Positions 17,680 through 31,316 of a DNA stretch of 64,000 nucleotides are shown here, one piece after another (positions within the stretch are counted from its first letter, which is position 1; every line of letters starts with the position of its first letter). Both the position numbers and the translations under genes were made by a program. Origin of the DNA: Pseudomonas sp. S06B 330 (GTDB taxonomy: Bacteria > Pseudomonadota > Gammaproteobacteria > Pseudomonadales > Pseudomonadaceae). The notes below the pieces were generated by a model. The model was given only the letters and a program-made list of their open reading frames with translations. It was not told the origin of the DNA and did not search any database. The stretch covers positions 1,670,501 to 1,734,500 of the forward strand of contig NZ_CP088149.1 in assembly GCF_002845275.2 (NCBI RefSeq). The letters run 5' to 3'.

Positions 17680-18633
17680 TTACCAGCGCAGTTCGCTTTG
17701 CAGGGCCAGGTCCCATGGCGGCACGGGGCTGAAGCGGCTCTTGAGGAATTCGAGCAGCAAACGACTGCGAGAGTTCGTTTCATGTTCCAGGCGCAGCGCA
17801 TAGATGCCGCTGGATTCGACGGCGGGCAGACCGTTTTCGCAGAACAGCGGCAGCAGCTCGCCACGCAGCAGGTATTCACTGATCAGCCAGGTTGGCAGGT
17901 GGGCAATGCCCAGCCCGGCCAAGGCGCCGAACAGTAGGGTTTCGGCGTTATTGGCGCTCATGCGCATACGCGTGGGGCGATACAGGCGCATCTGGCCGTC
18001 GACGGTAAAGCGCCAGGCGAAGGGCGGGGCCAAACCGTCCCAGTCCAGGCCATCGTGTGCGGGCAGTTCGGCGGGGCTTGCCGGAACGCCACGTGCGGCC
18101 AGGTACGCCGGGCTGGCGCAGGCGATACGGACCATGTAGGCCAGCGGGGTGGCCACCAGGCGAGTGTCGGCCAGGGGGCCGGCGCGCAAAACCAGATCGA
18201 CTTCTCCCAGGTGTGAGCCATGCAAATCGACGAAGCTGTCGATCAGGCGCAGTTGCACATCGAGTCCTGGATAGGCGACGAGAAAGTCGGCGATTGCCGG
18301 GGCCAGGTGGCGCCGACCGAAGGCTGCCGGGGCATCGATGCGAATCAGGCCTTCCGGGGCATTGCTCAGCGACACCGCCTCGGCGCGGGCCAGGCGCAGC
18401 TCCTCGAGGATACGCCGGGCCCGTTCGGCAAAGGCATTGCCTGCTGGTGTCGGGCGCACGGCGTGGGTGCTGCGCACAAACAGGCGGCTGCCGACGGCGC
18501 TTTCCAGAGCGTCGATGCGCCGCGCCACGGCGGACGGCGTAAGCGGATGGCGACGGGCGGTGGCGGAAAAACTGCCGGTTTCCAGTACATCCAGAAACAG
18601 GCTGAGTTGTTCGGTGAGGGCATCCGGATTCAT
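17680..18633 (-). CDS. LysR-type transcriptional regulator
   Basis: 317 aa. The winged helix is LSLFLDVLETGSFSATARRHPLTPSAVARRIDALESAVGSRLFVRSTHAVRPTPAG, with an effector domain of the CrgA/DsdC-like subgroup (GLIRIDAPAAFGRRHLAPAIADFLVAYPGLDVQLRL). I chose ATG 18633 (MNPDALTEQ); an in-frame start 12 codons upstream is possible but adds only polar residues. It is divergent from the TSUP permease gene (about 105 bp spacer), a likely target. The stop is 59 bp upstream of the ohrR start on the same strand. Confidence 0.9.
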   Translation of the reverse strand: MNPDALTEQLSLFLDVLETGSFSATARRHPLTPSAVARRIDALESAVGSRLFVRSTHAVRPTPAGNAFAERARRILEELRLARAEAVSLSNAPEGLIRIDAPAAFGRRHLAPAIADFLVAYPGLDVQLRLIDSFVDLHGSHLGEVDLVLRAGPLADTRLVATPLAYMVRIACASPAYLAARGVPASPAELPAHDGLDWDGLAPPFAWRFTVDGQMRLYRPTRMRMSANNAETLLFGALAGLGIAHLPTWLISEYLLRGELLPLFCENGLPAVESSGIYALRLEHETNSRSRLLLEFLKSRFSPVPPWDLALQSELRW

Positions 18634-18737
18634 TTCTGGGTTCTGCTTTTGCGTAATTGGCACAGCCATTGTGCGTTGCTGTGCGTTTCCCCGCTAGCGT
18701 TGGCTCGGTAGCATGCAGCGATTGGACTTTCAGAGAG

Positions 18738-19493
18738 ATGGCAATGATCGAGTGGGCAATGTACATAGCGCTGGGCGCTGCACTGGGAACAGTCGGCGGG
18801 CTGTTCGGTATCGGCGGCGGGCTGATCGCGATTCCGGCGCTCGGCGTACTGTTCGGTCTCGACCAACAACTGGCGCAGGGCACGGCCCTAGTCATGGTCG
18901 TGCCCAATGTGTTGCTGGCGTTGTGGCGCTATCACCAGCGCAACCGCATCGAGTTGCGTCATGCCTTGCCGCTGGCGGTTGCCAGCTTTGTTTTTGCCTG
19001 GCTCGGTTCGATCTGGGCAGTGGGCGTGGATGCGCAATCGATGCGCTTCGGTTTTGTCCTGTTCCTGGTTGCCCTGGCGGCCTGGAACCTGGCGCGGATG
19101 TTTATGCCCAAGGCGCAGCCGAGCAGTGAGCTGCGCCACTCCTGGCCCTGGCTTGGCGTGCTGGGTGGCGGGGCCGGGGTGCTCGGCGGCTTGTTCGGTG
19201 TCGGTGGCGCGGTGGTGGCGACGCCAGTGCTGACCAGCGTCTTCGGCACCACGCAAGTGGTGGCCCAAGGGCTGTCGCTGGCCCTGGCTGCGCCCAGCAC
19301 CGCGGTTACCTTGCTGACCTATGGCGTGCACCAGCATGTGCAATGGAGCATGGGGATCCCGCTGGCGCTGGGTGGGCTGCTGAGTATCAGCTGGGGCGTG
19401 AAACTGGCTCACGCCTTGCCGGAAAAGGTCCTGCGTTCGCTGTTCTGTGGCTTCTTGGTGCTCTGCGCGGTGATGCTGGCGTTCAAGATCTGA
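18738..19493 (+). CDS. TSUP/TauE-SafE family permease
   Basis: 251 aa with about eight membrane spans. The repeated motif GTVGGLFGIGGGLIAIPAL near the N-terminus and GGAGVLGGLFGVGGAVVATPVL after the middle is the internal duplication typical of the sulfite/sulfonate exporter family (formerly DUF81). It could start at ATG 18738 or two codons later; AGAGAG lies just upstream. It is divergent from a LysR regulator and converges on another, overlapping its stop by 11 bp. The substrate (sulfur oxyanion or organic anion) is not determinable. Confidence 0.88.
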   Translation: MAMIEWAMYIALGAALGTVGGLFGIGGGLIAIPALGVLFGLDQQLAQGTALVMVVPNVLLALWRYHQRNRIELRHALPLAVASFVFAWLGSIWAVGVDAQSMRFGFVLFLVALAAWNLARMFMPKAQPSSELRHSWPWLGVLGGGAGVLGGLFGVGGAVVATPVLTSVFGTTQVVAQGLSLALAAPSTAVTLLTYGVHQHVQWSMGIPLALGGLLSISWGVKLAHALPEKVLRSLFCGFLVLCAVMLAFKI

Positions 19494-20337
19494 AGCCTTC
19501 GATGATGTAGTCGGCCATGCAGTCGGTCATCTGCGACTGGCTGCTGTTGTTGCGCAGCAGCATGATGCTGGCGGTCGGCAACAGGGGCAGCCCCTCGGCT
19601 TCACCGATCACGCGCAAGTCGCTGGTGATCAGGCTCTGCAACTGCGCGGTGACGGCCAGGCCAGCGCTGACCACCGCCATGATCGCCGGGGTGCTGGCGC
19701 TGGTATAGGCAATGCGGTACTCCTTGTCGATCGTATCCAGAGCATTGCAGGCCCAGGTCCGGCAACAGCAGTCGGTATTGAATACCGCCAGGGGTAATGG
19801 ATTGTGCTCATGCGGGCAAAAGCCTTGGGCCTGGACCCAGACAGCAGGCTCCCGGCGCAGCAGCTGGCCGACTTCATGGCCGGGTTCACAGGTGACGATG
19901 GTCATGTCCAGGTCCTGGCGTTGCATCAGTTGACGCGAGCTTTCGCAGTGAACCTCGACCTGGATCAAGGGGTAGGCCTGGGCGAAACTGGAGAGGATGC
20001 CGGGCAGAAAGCGCATGGCGTAGTCATCTGGCGTGCCGATGCGCACCATACCGACCATGTGCGGCATGCGCAGGGTGTTGAACACTTCGCCGTGAAGTTT
20101 GAGGATGCGCCGGGCATAGCCGAGCAGCACCTGGCCCTCGGCAGTCAGGCGCACCTGGCGGCCATCACGCTCGAATAGCTGGCGTTGGATGATGTCTTCT
20201 TCCAGACGTTTCATCTGCATGCTTACCGCTGACTGGGTGCGGTTGACCACTTCACCGGCGCGGGTGAAGCCGCCGTGTTCGGCAATGGCGACGAAGGTGC
20301 GCAGGACGTCGGAGTCGATACTCTGGTACTGGGACAT
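19483..20337 (-). CDS. LysR-type transcriptional regulator, LrhA/HexA-like
   Basis: 284 aa. Winged helix SDVLRTFVAIAEHGGFTRAGEVVNRTQSAVSMQMKRLEEDIIQRQLFERDGRQVRLTAEG; VNRTQSAVSMQMKRLE is the form seen in LrhA/PecT/HexA-type regulators. The effector part carries a Cys cluster (CCCRTWAC) in the middle. Start MSQYQSIDSD is at 20337. It is divergent from the DUF1127 gene (97 bp), which in related bacteria is often under LysR control. Other targets are unknown. Confidence 0.88.
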   Translation of the reverse strand: MSQYQSIDSDVLRTFVAIAEHGGFTRAGEVVNRTQSAVSMQMKRLEEDIIQRQLFERDGRQVRLTAEGQVLLGYARRILKLHGEVFNTLRMPHMVGMVRIGTPDDYAMRFLPGILSSFAQAYPLIQVEVHCESSRQLMQRQDLDMTIVTCEPGHEVGQLLRREPAVWVQAQGFCPHEHNPLPLAVFNTDCCCRTWACNALDTIDKEYRIAYTSASTPAIMAVVSAGLAVTAQLQSLITSDLRVIGEAEGLPLLPTASIMLLRNNSSQSQMTDCMADYIIEGFRS

Positions 20338-20434
20338 TGCATCAATCCCCTAGATGTATGACATAAGAAACATTCGTTGGATTGATCTTAGGCCCGCCCT
20401 GACACTGTCGTCATCCCACACGGAGGGTAAGACG

Positions 20435-20656
20435 ATGAAAGGTCAGGTTCTGGTTCATCCCCACGCTGCTTACAGTGGCTTCTCCCACCTTGTCCATGGC
20501 GTCGTTCAGCAACTGGCACGCTGGCACCAGTTGCACCGGCAACGGATGGAGCTGGCGCGCCTGAGTGATGCGGCACTGCACGATCTGGGCATGAGTCGCG
20601 TCGATGTGCTGCAGGAGGTGGAGCGGCCATTCTGGGATGACCCGCTGAAAAAATGA
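20435..20656 (+). CDS. DUF1127 small protein
   Basis: 73 aa. The C-terminal DUF1127 motif reads WHQLHRQRMELARLSDAALHDLGMSRVDV: an Arg-rich helix followed by a helix ending D-L-G-x-S-R. Family members are small, basic and linked in other bacteria to RNA binding or phosphate and stress responses. The start ATG 20435 has GGAGGG 8 nt upstream, which rules out the longer in-frame start at 20354. It is divergent from the LrhA-like gene. Confidence 0.88.
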   Translation: MKGQVLVHPHAAYSGFSHLVHGVVQQLARWHQLHRQRMELARLSDAALHDLGMSRVDVLQEVERPFWDDPLKK

Positions 20657-20714
20657 GTCGCGCCATTAAGGTGTCGCTACTACCTTAAGTGGGCTTGTTC
20701 AGAGGGAGTCGGGC

Positions 20715-24524
<3,810 letters not shown>

Positions 24525-26186
24525 ATGACCCAGGAAACCGGCGGCTTCGCCGCTCTCGATCTTCATCCGAGCATTGTTGCTGCAGTATTGGCTACCGGCT
24601 ACGAAGAGCCATCCGCCATTCAGCAGCAGTCGATCCCGATTATTCTCGCCGGTCACGACATGATCGGTCAGGCGCAGACAGGTACCGGTAAAACCGCTGC
24701 CTTCGCACTGCCTATCCTGAACCGTATCGACCCGAGCAAGCGCGAGCCGCAAGCCCTGATCCTGGCGCCAACCCGTGAGTTGGCGCTGCAAGTAGCCACC
24801 GCTTTTGAAACCTACGCCAAGCAGATGCCGGGCGTTACCGTGGTGGCCGTATACGGTGGTGCCCCAATGGGCCCACAACTGAAAGCCATCCGCAATGGCG
24901 CGCAAATCGTCGTTGCTACCCCGGGCCGTCTGTGCGACCACCTGCGTCGCGACGAGAAAGTCCTGGCAACCGTCAACCACCTGGTGCTCGACGAAGCCGA
25001 CGAAATGCTCAAGCTGGGCTTCATGGACGACCTCGAAGTGATCTTCAAGGCCATGCCGGAAAGCCGTCAGACTGTGCTGTTCTCGGCCACGCTGCCTGCC
25101 TCGATCCGCGCCATTGCCGAACGTCACCTGCGTGACCCGAAGCACGTCAAGATCCAGAGCAAGACCCAGACTGTAACCGCTATCGAGCAAGCCCACCTGA
25201 TGGTCCACGCCGACCAGAAGGTTTCCGCTGTCCTGCGCCTGCTGGAAGTGGAAGAGTTCGACGCGCTGATCGCCTTCGTGCGTACCAAGCAAGCCACCCT
25301 CGACCTGGCCAGTGCCCTGGAAGCCAAAGGCTACAAAGCCGCTGCGCTGAACGGTGACATTGCCCAGAACCAGCGTGAGCGCGTCATCGACTCGCTCAAG
25401 GATGGCCGTCTGGACATCGTCGTTGCTACCGACGTCGCTGCCCGTGGTCTGGACGTACCGCGCATCACTCACGTGTTCAACGTTGACATGCCGTATGACC
25501 CAGAGTCCTACGTTCACCGTATCGGCCGTACCGGTCGTGCTGGCCGTGAAGGTCGTGCACTGCTGCTGGTCACCCCGCGTGAGCGTCGCATGCTGCAGGT
25601 GATCGAGCGTGTTACCGGGCAGAAAGTTGCCGAAGTTCGTCTGCCTAACGCCCAGGCCGTTCTTGATGCGCGCATCAAGAAGCTGACCAACAGCCTGGCA
25701 CCGCTGGTTGCTGATGCTGAGTCGACCCACGGTGACCTGCTTGATCGTCTGACTGCCGACATCGGTTGCAGCCCGCGTGCCCTGGCTGCAGCCCTGCTGC
25801 GCAAGGCAACCAACGCGCAGGCCCTGACCCTGGAAGCAGTCGAGAAGGAGCAGCCGCTGGTTCCGACTTACACCCCGCGTGAGCGCACTGGCGAGCGTCC
25901 AGAGCGTGGCGAGCGTGAGCGTCGTGCACCAATGCCGCTGGGCGAAGGTCGTGCCCGTTGCCGTACCGCGCTGGGTGCGCGTGATGGTATCGCGGCCAAA
26001 AACCTGCTCGGCGCCATCCTTAACGAAGGCGGCCTGGCCCGCGAAGCAATCGGCCGCATCCAGGTGCGTGATAGCTTCAGCCTGGTCGAGCTGCCGGAAG
26101 AAGGTCTGGAGCGTCTGCTGGCCAAGCTCAAGGACACTCGTGTTGCCGGTAAGCAGCTGAAGCTGCGCCGCTACCGCGAAGACTGA
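24525..26186 (+). CDS. deaD: DEAD-box ATP-dependent RNA helicase DeaD/CsdA
   Basis: 553 aa. Unwinds RNA in ribosome assembly and mRNA turnover, especially in the cold. The Q motif is GYEEPSAIQQQSIP, Walker A is AQTGTGKT, and PTRELALQV, DEAD (LVLDEADEML), SATLP, VATDVAARGLDVPRITHV and HRIGRTGRAG follow in order. The C-terminal part has the DbpA-type RNA-binding domain (about residues 480-550, GARDGIAAKNLLGAILNEGGL). The Met at 24525 (MTQETGGF) is chosen because it aligns with family starts and follows AGAGG. That start codon lies inside a predicted leader stem. A strong terminator follows. Confidence 0.96.
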   Translation: MTQETGGFAALDLHPSIVAAVLATGYEEPSAIQQQSIPIILAGHDMIGQAQTGTGKTAAFALPILNRIDPSKREPQALILAPTRELALQVATAFETYAKQMPGVTVVAVYGGAPMGPQLKAIRNGAQIVVATPGRLCDHLRRDEKVLATVNHLVLDEADEMLKLGFMDDLEVIFKAMPESRQTVLFSATLPASIRAIAERHLRDPKHVKIQSKTQTVTAIEQAHLMVHADQKVSAVLRLLEVEEFDALIAFVRTKQATLDLASALEAKGYKAAALNGDIAQNQRERVIDSLKDGRLDIVVATDVAARGLDVPRITHVFNVDMPYDPESYVHRIGRTGRAGREGRALLLVTPRERRMLQVIERVTGQKVAEVRLPNAQAVLDARIKKLTNSLAPLVADAESTHGDLLDRLTADIGCSPRALAAALLRKATNAQALTLEAVEKEQPLVPTYTPRERTGERPERGERERRAPMPLGEGRARCRTALGARDGIAAKNLLGAILNEGGLAREAIGRIQVRDSFSLVELPEEGLERLLAKLKDTRVAGKQLKLRRYRED

Positions 26187-26200
26187 TCCGCTAGTACTAA

Positions 26201-26230
26201 AAAATCCCCGACGCGTTCGGGGATTTTTTT
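26201..26230 (+). terminator. Rho-independent terminator of deaD
   Basis: AATCCCCGA and TTCGGGGATT pair around CGCG, followed by eight T. Confidence 0.92.
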
Positions 26231-26254
26231 TGCCTGTAAAAACAGATATCTCAC

Positions 26255-26368
26255 GTAGCCGCTGCCGTCAGGCTGCGATCGGCTGCGAAACAGTCGCCAT
26301 CCAGTCATCCTTATGGGCCTGAATGGCGGCCGTTTCACGCCCGATCGCAGCCTGGCGGCAGCGGCTAC
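26255..26368. repeat. Composite REP element (BIME-like), copy 1
   Basis: Outer inverted arms start GTAGCCGCTGCCGTCAGG (26255) and end CCTGGCGGCAGCGGCTAC (to 26368). An inner pair of arms reads CGCCATCCAG and CTGAATGGCG, and GAAAC/GTTTC lies between. A copy of the same size and plan lies at 35143-35256. Its right end overlaps the 3' end of the DODA dioxygenase gene by 4 bp. Confidence 0.9.
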
Positions 26369-27132
26369 GAAAACCGATAGATATCCATGCCCAGCGCCCC
26401 CAAGGTGAAACCCTGGTGGGCAATAGCGAACTGTCCACCGGCGCCACGGGCAAAATATAGCGGCAACAAATGTTCATCGCTCGGATGATTGTGTGCCGCA
26501 AACGGTGCCTGCTGTCGGTAGTCATGCAGGGCAGGGGTGTCGTCGGTCGCCAGCTTGTCGATCATCCAGTCACGAAAGGCCAATGCCCAAGGCTCAATGC
26601 TTTCCGGGCCGGCATGCCAGTCCAGTTCGCCGAGGTTATGGGTGATGCTGCCAGAGCCGATCAACAAGATGTCTTCTTCGCGTAAGCCAGCCAGCGCGCG
26701 GCCTACCAGTTCCTGCAGTTGCGGGCCGAGCTGGGTCGGCAGGGAAATCTGCACCACCGGAATGTCGGCCTTGGGGTACATCAGCGACAACGGCACCCAG
26801 GTGCCATGGTCGAACGGACGCTGTGGGTCCAGGCGAGCGGGCAGGCCGGCAGCACACAGCAGTTGGCTGACCCGTTGGGCCAGGGCGGGATCGCCGGGGG
26901 CCGGGTATTGGACGGCGTACAAGGCCGCTGGAAAGCCACTGAAGTCATGCCAGGTGTCCGGTTGCGCATGGCTGGACACTAGCAGCTCACGGCTTTCCCA
27001 GTGCGCTGAGACCACCACGATGGCTTTCGGCTGCGCCAGCTCGGCGGCCAAGCGCTTCAAGGCCGGGCCGCTGGCCCCTGGTTCCAGGGCAAGCATGGGC
27101 GAACCATGCGAAATAAACAGGCTGGGCAGCAT
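26365..27132 (-). CDS. DODA-type (class III extradiol) ring-opening dioxygenase, YgiD-like
   Basis: 255 aa. Metal-dependent LigB-superfamily enzyme; E. coli YgiD cleaves L-DOPA at the 4,5 position. Metal and acid/base His are seen in FISHGSP (H9), SAHWES, FDHGTWVPL and SITHNL, in the usual order. No signal peptide. It faces away from tpm, with about 100 bp between the starts of the divergent genes. The natural substrate in pseudomonads is unknown. The 3' end runs into a REP element. Confidence 0.92.
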   Translation of the reverse strand: MLPSLFISHGSPMLALEPGASGPALKRLAAELAQPKAIVVVSAHWESRELLVSSHAQPDTWHDFSGFPAALYAVQYPAPGDPALAQRVSQLLCAAGLPARLDPQRPFDHGTWVPLSLMYPKADIPVVQISLPTQLGPQLQELVGRALAGLREEDILLIGSGSITHNLGELDWHAGPESIEPWALAFRDWMIDKLATDDTPALHDYRQQAPFAAHNHPSDEHLLPLYFARGAGGQFAIAHQGFTLGALGMDIYRFS

Positions 27133-27235
27133 AAGGGCGCTCCTGACGTTAAGATGAGCTCATCTTCAGGCACAATATTGATCTAAATCTAATATAAGTT
27201 TTCGCAGTATTTGATCGAATTTATCGAGGTGAGAG

Positions 27236-27886
27236 ATGCAGGCGGAGTTTTGGCATTCACGCTGGGCGAGCAATCAGATCGGTTTTCATCAGCCTCAGGT
27301 CAACAGTTACCTTCAGCAGTACTGGCCGACGCTGGCGGTGTCGGCAGGAGAGCGGGTGCTGGTGCCTTTGTGCGGTAAGAGCCTGGACATGCTCTGGCTG
27401 GCCGGGCAGGGCTTGCAGGTGCTCGGTGTCGAGCTGTCAGAGCGGGCCGTGGAGGACTTCTTCAATGAGCACCAGTTGCAGCCGCAGGTGGAGCAGTGTG
27501 GCGCTTTCAAGGTCTACCGTTGTGAGGGCATCGAGATTCGTTGTGGCGATTTTTTCGCGTTGACGGCCGAGGATGTCAGCGGCTGCACCGCCTTGTATGA
27601 CCGTGCCGCAGTGATTGCCCTGCCAGCAGCCATGCGCAAACGCTATGTTGCCCATTTGCAGGCAATACTGGCGCCTGCCGCCAAGGGCTTGTTGATCACC
27701 CTGGATTACGATCAGTCGAAAATCGACGGGCCGCCCTTTGCCGTGACCGATCAGGAAGTACAGGTGCTGTTCGCCGCCTGGCATCCGCTCGCGCAAGCCG
27801 CGCACGATGTATTGGCCGAAAGTCCGAAGTTTCAGCAGGCTGGCGCCAGCCACCTGTTTGAGCGGGTCTATCGATTGCAGCGCTAA
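27236..27886 (+). CDS. tpm: Thiopurine S-methyltransferase
   Basis: 216 aa AdoMet-dependent methyltransferase. Bacterial Tpm methylates thiopurines and also selenite/tellurite species, giving metalloid resistance. The N-terminal [14 protein letters not shown], motif [20 protein letters not shown] and [15 protein letters not shown] are family hallmarks. GAGGTGAG lies 6 nt before ATG. It ends at a bidirectional terminator shared with htpX; in P. aeruginosa tpm and htpX also lie close together as I recall. Confidence 0.96.
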   Translation: MQAEFWHSRWASNQIGFHQPQVNSYLQQYWPTLAVSAGERVLVPLCGKSLDMLWLAGQGLQVLGVELSERAVEDFFNEHQLQPQVEQCGAFKVYRCEGIEIRCGDFFALTAEDVSGCTALYDRAAVIALPAAMRKRYVAHLQAILAPAAKGLLITLDYDQSKIDGPPFAVTDQEVQVLFAAWHPLAQAAHDVLAESPKFQQAGASHLFERVYRLQR

Positions 27887-27889
27887 AAC

Positions 27890-27919
27890 AAAAAGGGCGA
27901 CCCGCAGGTCGCCCTTTTT
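27890..27919. terminator. Bidirectional terminator between tpm and htpX
   Basis: GGGCGACC and GGTCGCCC pair around CGCA, with A5 on the left and T5 on the right, so it works for both converging genes. Confidence 0.9.
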
Positions 27920-27932
27920 CATGCGGTGTTGC

Positions 27933-28820
27933 TTAGCCGCGGCGGCGCAGGGCTTCGATACGATCTTCCAGCGGTGGGTGGCTCATCAGCAAGCCAGCCA
28001 GGCCTTGCTTGAGGCCGCCGTTGATGCCGAAGGCGTTCAGGGTGTCAGGCATGTGCACTGGCACGCCCTGTTCCGAGCGCAGGCGCTGCAGGGCGCCGAT
28101 CATCGCGCCAGTACCCGCCAGGCGGGCGCCGGCTTCGTCAGCGCGGTATTCGCGTTTACGCGAGAACCACATGACGATCATGCTGGCCAGGATGCCCAGA
28201 ATCAGCTCAGCAACGATGGTTGCGATGTAGTAGGCGATGCCTTGGCCTTCTTCGTTCTTGAAAATCACCTTGTCGACAAAGTTGCCGATAATGCGGGCGA
28301 AGAACATTACGAAGGTGTTGACCACACCCTGGATCAACGCCAGGGTGACCATGTCGCCATTGGCCACGTGGCCGATCTCGTGGGCCAGGACCGCACGTAC
28401 CTCATCGGGCGAGAAGCGCTCCAGCAGGCCCTGGCTGACCGCAACCAGGGCGTCGTTGCGGTTCCAGCCGGTGGCGAAGGCGTTGGCCTCGTAGGCCGGG
28501 AAGATGCCCACTTCCGGCATCTTGATGCCGGCTTCGCGGGACAGCTCTTCAACGGTCTGCAGCAGCCACTGTTCGTGGCGAGTGCGCGGCTGGCTGATGA
28601 TCTGGGTGCCAGTGCTCATTTTCGCCATCCACTTGGAGATGAACAGCGAAATCAGCGAGCCGGCAAAGCCGAACACGGCGCAGAAAATCAGCAGCTGGTC
28701 GAGCTTGAGGTCAACCCCGTTTGCCGCCATGAACCCATTGAAGCCGAACAGGCTCAAGGTAATGCTGGCAATCAGCACAACCGCAAGGTTGGTGGCTACA
28801 AACAGTAAGATGCGCATCAT
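27933..28820 (-). CDS. htpX: Membrane zinc metalloprotease HtpX
   Basis: 295-aa M48 protease of the inner membrane that degrades misfolded membrane proteins with FtsH. Two N-terminal spans (about 5-25 and 38-58) precede the zinc motif HEIGH (H147, E148, H151) in [14 protein letters not shown]. Two more spans lie near 160-215, and the third ligand region is [13 protein letters not shown]. Length equals E. coli HtpX. The start [12 protein letters not shown] has AGGAGAAC upstream. Confidence 0.97.
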   Translation of the reverse strand: MMRILLFVATNLAVVLIASITLSLFGFNGFMAANGVDLKLDQLLIFCAVFGFAGSLISLFISKWMAKMSTGTQIISQPRTRHEQWLLQTVEELSREAGIKMPEVGIFPAYEANAFATGWNRNDALVAVSQGLLERFSPDEVRAVLAHEIGHVANGDMVTLALIQGVVNTFVMFFARIIGNFVDKVIFKNEEGQGIAYYIATIVAELILGILASMIVMWFSRKREYRADEAGARLAGTGAMIGALQRLRSEQGVPVHMPDTLNAFGINGGLKQGLAGLLMSHPPLEDRIEALRRRG

Positions 28821-28998
28821 GGTTGTTACGTTCTCCTGACGGATAAAAATGTCACGTATGCGGGGTATATAAGGTGCGGGCTCCAGTGATTCAACCGGGC
28901 GACTATTTCAAACTGTGTACTTCTCTGTATTACAGTCGAATTCCGTCATCCCGCACGGCAGAACGCCAGGACTTACAGAGGCGGTAATTAAGCGGTAG

Positions 28999-29024
28999 GA
29001 CCTGCGCCGGAGTTGGCGCAGGTC
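28999..29024. other. 10-bp GC-rich inverted repeat 3' of alaA
   Basis: GACCTGCGCC and GGCGCAGGTC form a perfect 10-bp stem around GGAGTT, 19 bp past the alaA stop. There is no T-run on either strand, so it could be an mRNA-stabilising hairpin or a weak terminator. Confidence 0.55.
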
Positions 29025-29042
29025 TTCCCAAAAGCCTGTAGG

Positions 29043-30254
29043 TTACTGCTGATATGTCTTCAGGAAGTTTCCGATGCGGCCGATGGCTTGTTCCAGGTCA
29101 TCGACCCGAGGCAGGGTGACCACGCGGAAGTGATCTGGCCATGGCCAGTTGAAGGCGGTGCCCTGGACGATCAACAGTTTTTCCGAGAGCAGCAGGTCAA
29201 GGACGAACTTTTCGTCGTTGTGGATCGGGCAGACTTTCGGGTCAATCCGCGGGAAGGCATAAAGCGCCCCCATGGGTTTGACGCAGCTGACACCGGGAAT
29301 GTTGTTGAGCAGCTCCCAGGTGCGGTTGCGCTGCTCCAGCAGGCGGCCGGGTGGCAGAACCAGATCATTGATGCTCTGGTAGCCGCCCAAGGCGGTCTGA
29401 ATGGCGTGCTGGCTCGGAACGTTGGCGCACAGGCGCATGTTGGCCAGCATGTCGATGCCTTCGATGTAGCTCTGGGCGTGCTGCTTGGGCCCGGAGATGG
29501 CCAGCCAGCCGGAGCGGAAACCCGCCACCCGGTAAGACTTGGACAAGCCGTTGAAGGTCAGGCAGAGCAGGTCCGGGGCCAGCGATGCGGTGCTGATGTG
29601 CACCGCCTCATCGTAAAGAATCTTGTCGTAGATTTCGTCGGAGAACACCACCAGGTTGTGCTGGCGCGCCAGCTCCAGCATGCCCAAGAGCAATTCACGC
29701 GAGTACACCGCGCCGGTGGGGTTGTTCGGGTTGATGATCACCAGCGCTTTGGTGTTGGAAGTTATCTTGGCCTTGATGTCGTCAAGGTCCGGGAACCAGT
29801 CGGCCTGTTCATCGCACAGGTAGTGCACCGGGTTGCCGCCGGCCAGGCTTACCGCGGCGGTCCACAGCGGATAGTCCGGTGCCGGGATCAGGACTTCATC
29901 GCCGTTGTTGAGCAGGGCCTGCATCGACATCACGATCAGCTCGGAGACGCCGTTGCCCAGGTAGATGTCTTCGATACCGACACCTTCGACCTGCTTTTGC
30001 TGGTAATACTGCATGACCGCCTTGCGCGCGCTGAACAGGCCTTTGGAGTCACTGTAGCCCTGGGCAGTCGGCAGGTTGCGGATCACATCCTGGAGGATTT
30101 CGTCGGGCGCTTCGAAACCAAAAGGCGCCGGGTTGCCGATGTTCAGCTTGAGGATGCGATGGCCTTCCTCCTCCAGGCGTTTGGCGTGCTTGAGCACCGG
30201 GCCGCGAATGTCATAGCAGACATTGGCGAGCTTGTTCGATTTGCTGACCTGCAT
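29043..30254 (-). CDS. alaA: Glutamate-pyruvate (alanine) aminotransferase AlaA
   Basis: 403-aa fold-type I PLP aminotransferase that makes alanine from pyruvate. The sequence is very close to E. coli AlaA (YfbQ) as I recall it: NVCYDIRGPVLKHAKRLEEEGH, LNIGNPAPFGFEAPDEIL, NPNNPTGAVYS, DEIYDKILYD, and the PLP lysine in FNGLSKSYRVAGFR. ATG 30254 (MQVSKSNKL) fits the family; a longer in-frame form to 30461 adds non-homologous residues. It is divergent from msrB (167 bp). Confidence 0.95.
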   Translation of the reverse strand: MQVSKSNKLANVCYDIRGPVLKHAKRLEEEGHRILKLNIGNPAPFGFEAPDEILQDVIRNLPTAQGYSDSKGLFSARKAVMQYYQQKQVEGVGIEDIYLGNGVSELIVMSMQALLNNGDEVLIPAPDYPLWTAAVSLAGGNPVHYLCDEQADWFPDLDDIKAKITSNTKALVIINPNNPTGAVYSRELLLGMLELARQHNLVVFSDEIYDKILYDEAVHISTASLAPDLLCLTFNGLSKSYRVAGFRSGWLAISGPKQHAQSYIEGIDMLANMRLCANVPSQHAIQTALGGYQSINDLVLPPGRLLEQRNRTWELLNNIPGVSCVKPMGALYAFPRIDPKVCPIHNDEKFVLDLLLSEKLLIVQGTAFNWPWPDHFRVVTLPRVDDLEQAIGRIGNFLKTYQQ

Positions 30255-30421
30255 GATGTGATCCCGATTAGAAAAGATCGCCGCGCACTGCGCTGTGAAA
30301 TCGTTTGAAATGCGTGTAACGCGGGTGCCAGACTGATGTCTGATGAGGCGCAATAATATACGTGCCGACCGCGTTGTGGAAAAGACGCAGCGCGGGGTTT
30401 TTAGTCTGCCGAGGCCTGCAC

Positions 30422-30814
30422 ATGGAAAAGATTGAGAAAACCCTGGACGAATGGCGTGCAATGCTTGATCCGGAGCAGTACAACGTTTGTCGCCTGAAGG
30501 GCACCGAGCGGCCGTTCAGTGGCAAGTACAACGGCACCAAGACTGACGGTGTCTATCACTGTATCTGCTGCAACGCTGCGTTGTTCGATTCTAACGCCAA
30601 GTTCGACTCCGGTTGTGGCTGGCCAAGCTTCTACGAGCCGATCGAGAACCGCGCGATGATCGAGATTCGCGACACCTCCCACGGCATGATCCGTACCGAA
30701 GTGACCTGCGCCCAGTGCGATGCCCACTTGGGTCACGTATTCCCCGATGGTCCAGCGCCGACCGGGCTACGCTATTGCATTAACTCGGTCTGCCTGGACC
30801 TGGTGCCACGCTAA
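30422..30814 (+). CDS. msrB: Peptide methionine-(R)-S-oxide reductase MsrB
   Basis: 130 aa. Reduces R-methionine sulfoxide in proteins. Zinc Cys pairs are CICCNAAL and [10 protein letters not shown]; catalytic Cys is C119 in RYCINSVCL, the usual thiol form. [10 protein letters not shown] and [10 protein letters not shown] are the family signatures. ATG 30422 aligns with known N-termini ([11 protein letters not shown]). The gpx gene follows after 16 bp, so the two form an oxidative-repair operon. Confidence 0.97.
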   Translation: MEKIEKTLDEWRAMLDPEQYNVCRLKGTERPFSGKYNGTKTDGVYHCICCNAALFDSNAKFDSGCGWPSFYEPIENRAMIEIRDTSHGMIRTEVTCAQCDAHLGHVFPDGPAPTGLRYCINSVCLDLVPR

Positions 30815-30830
30815 CAGAGGAGATAGGCGC

Positions 30831-31308
<478 letters not shown>

Positions 31309-31316
<8 letters not shown>

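Noticed and set aside
28999..29024. Rho-independent terminator of alaA
   Set aside because: The stem is strong but no T-run follows on either strand; listed only as a hairpin.
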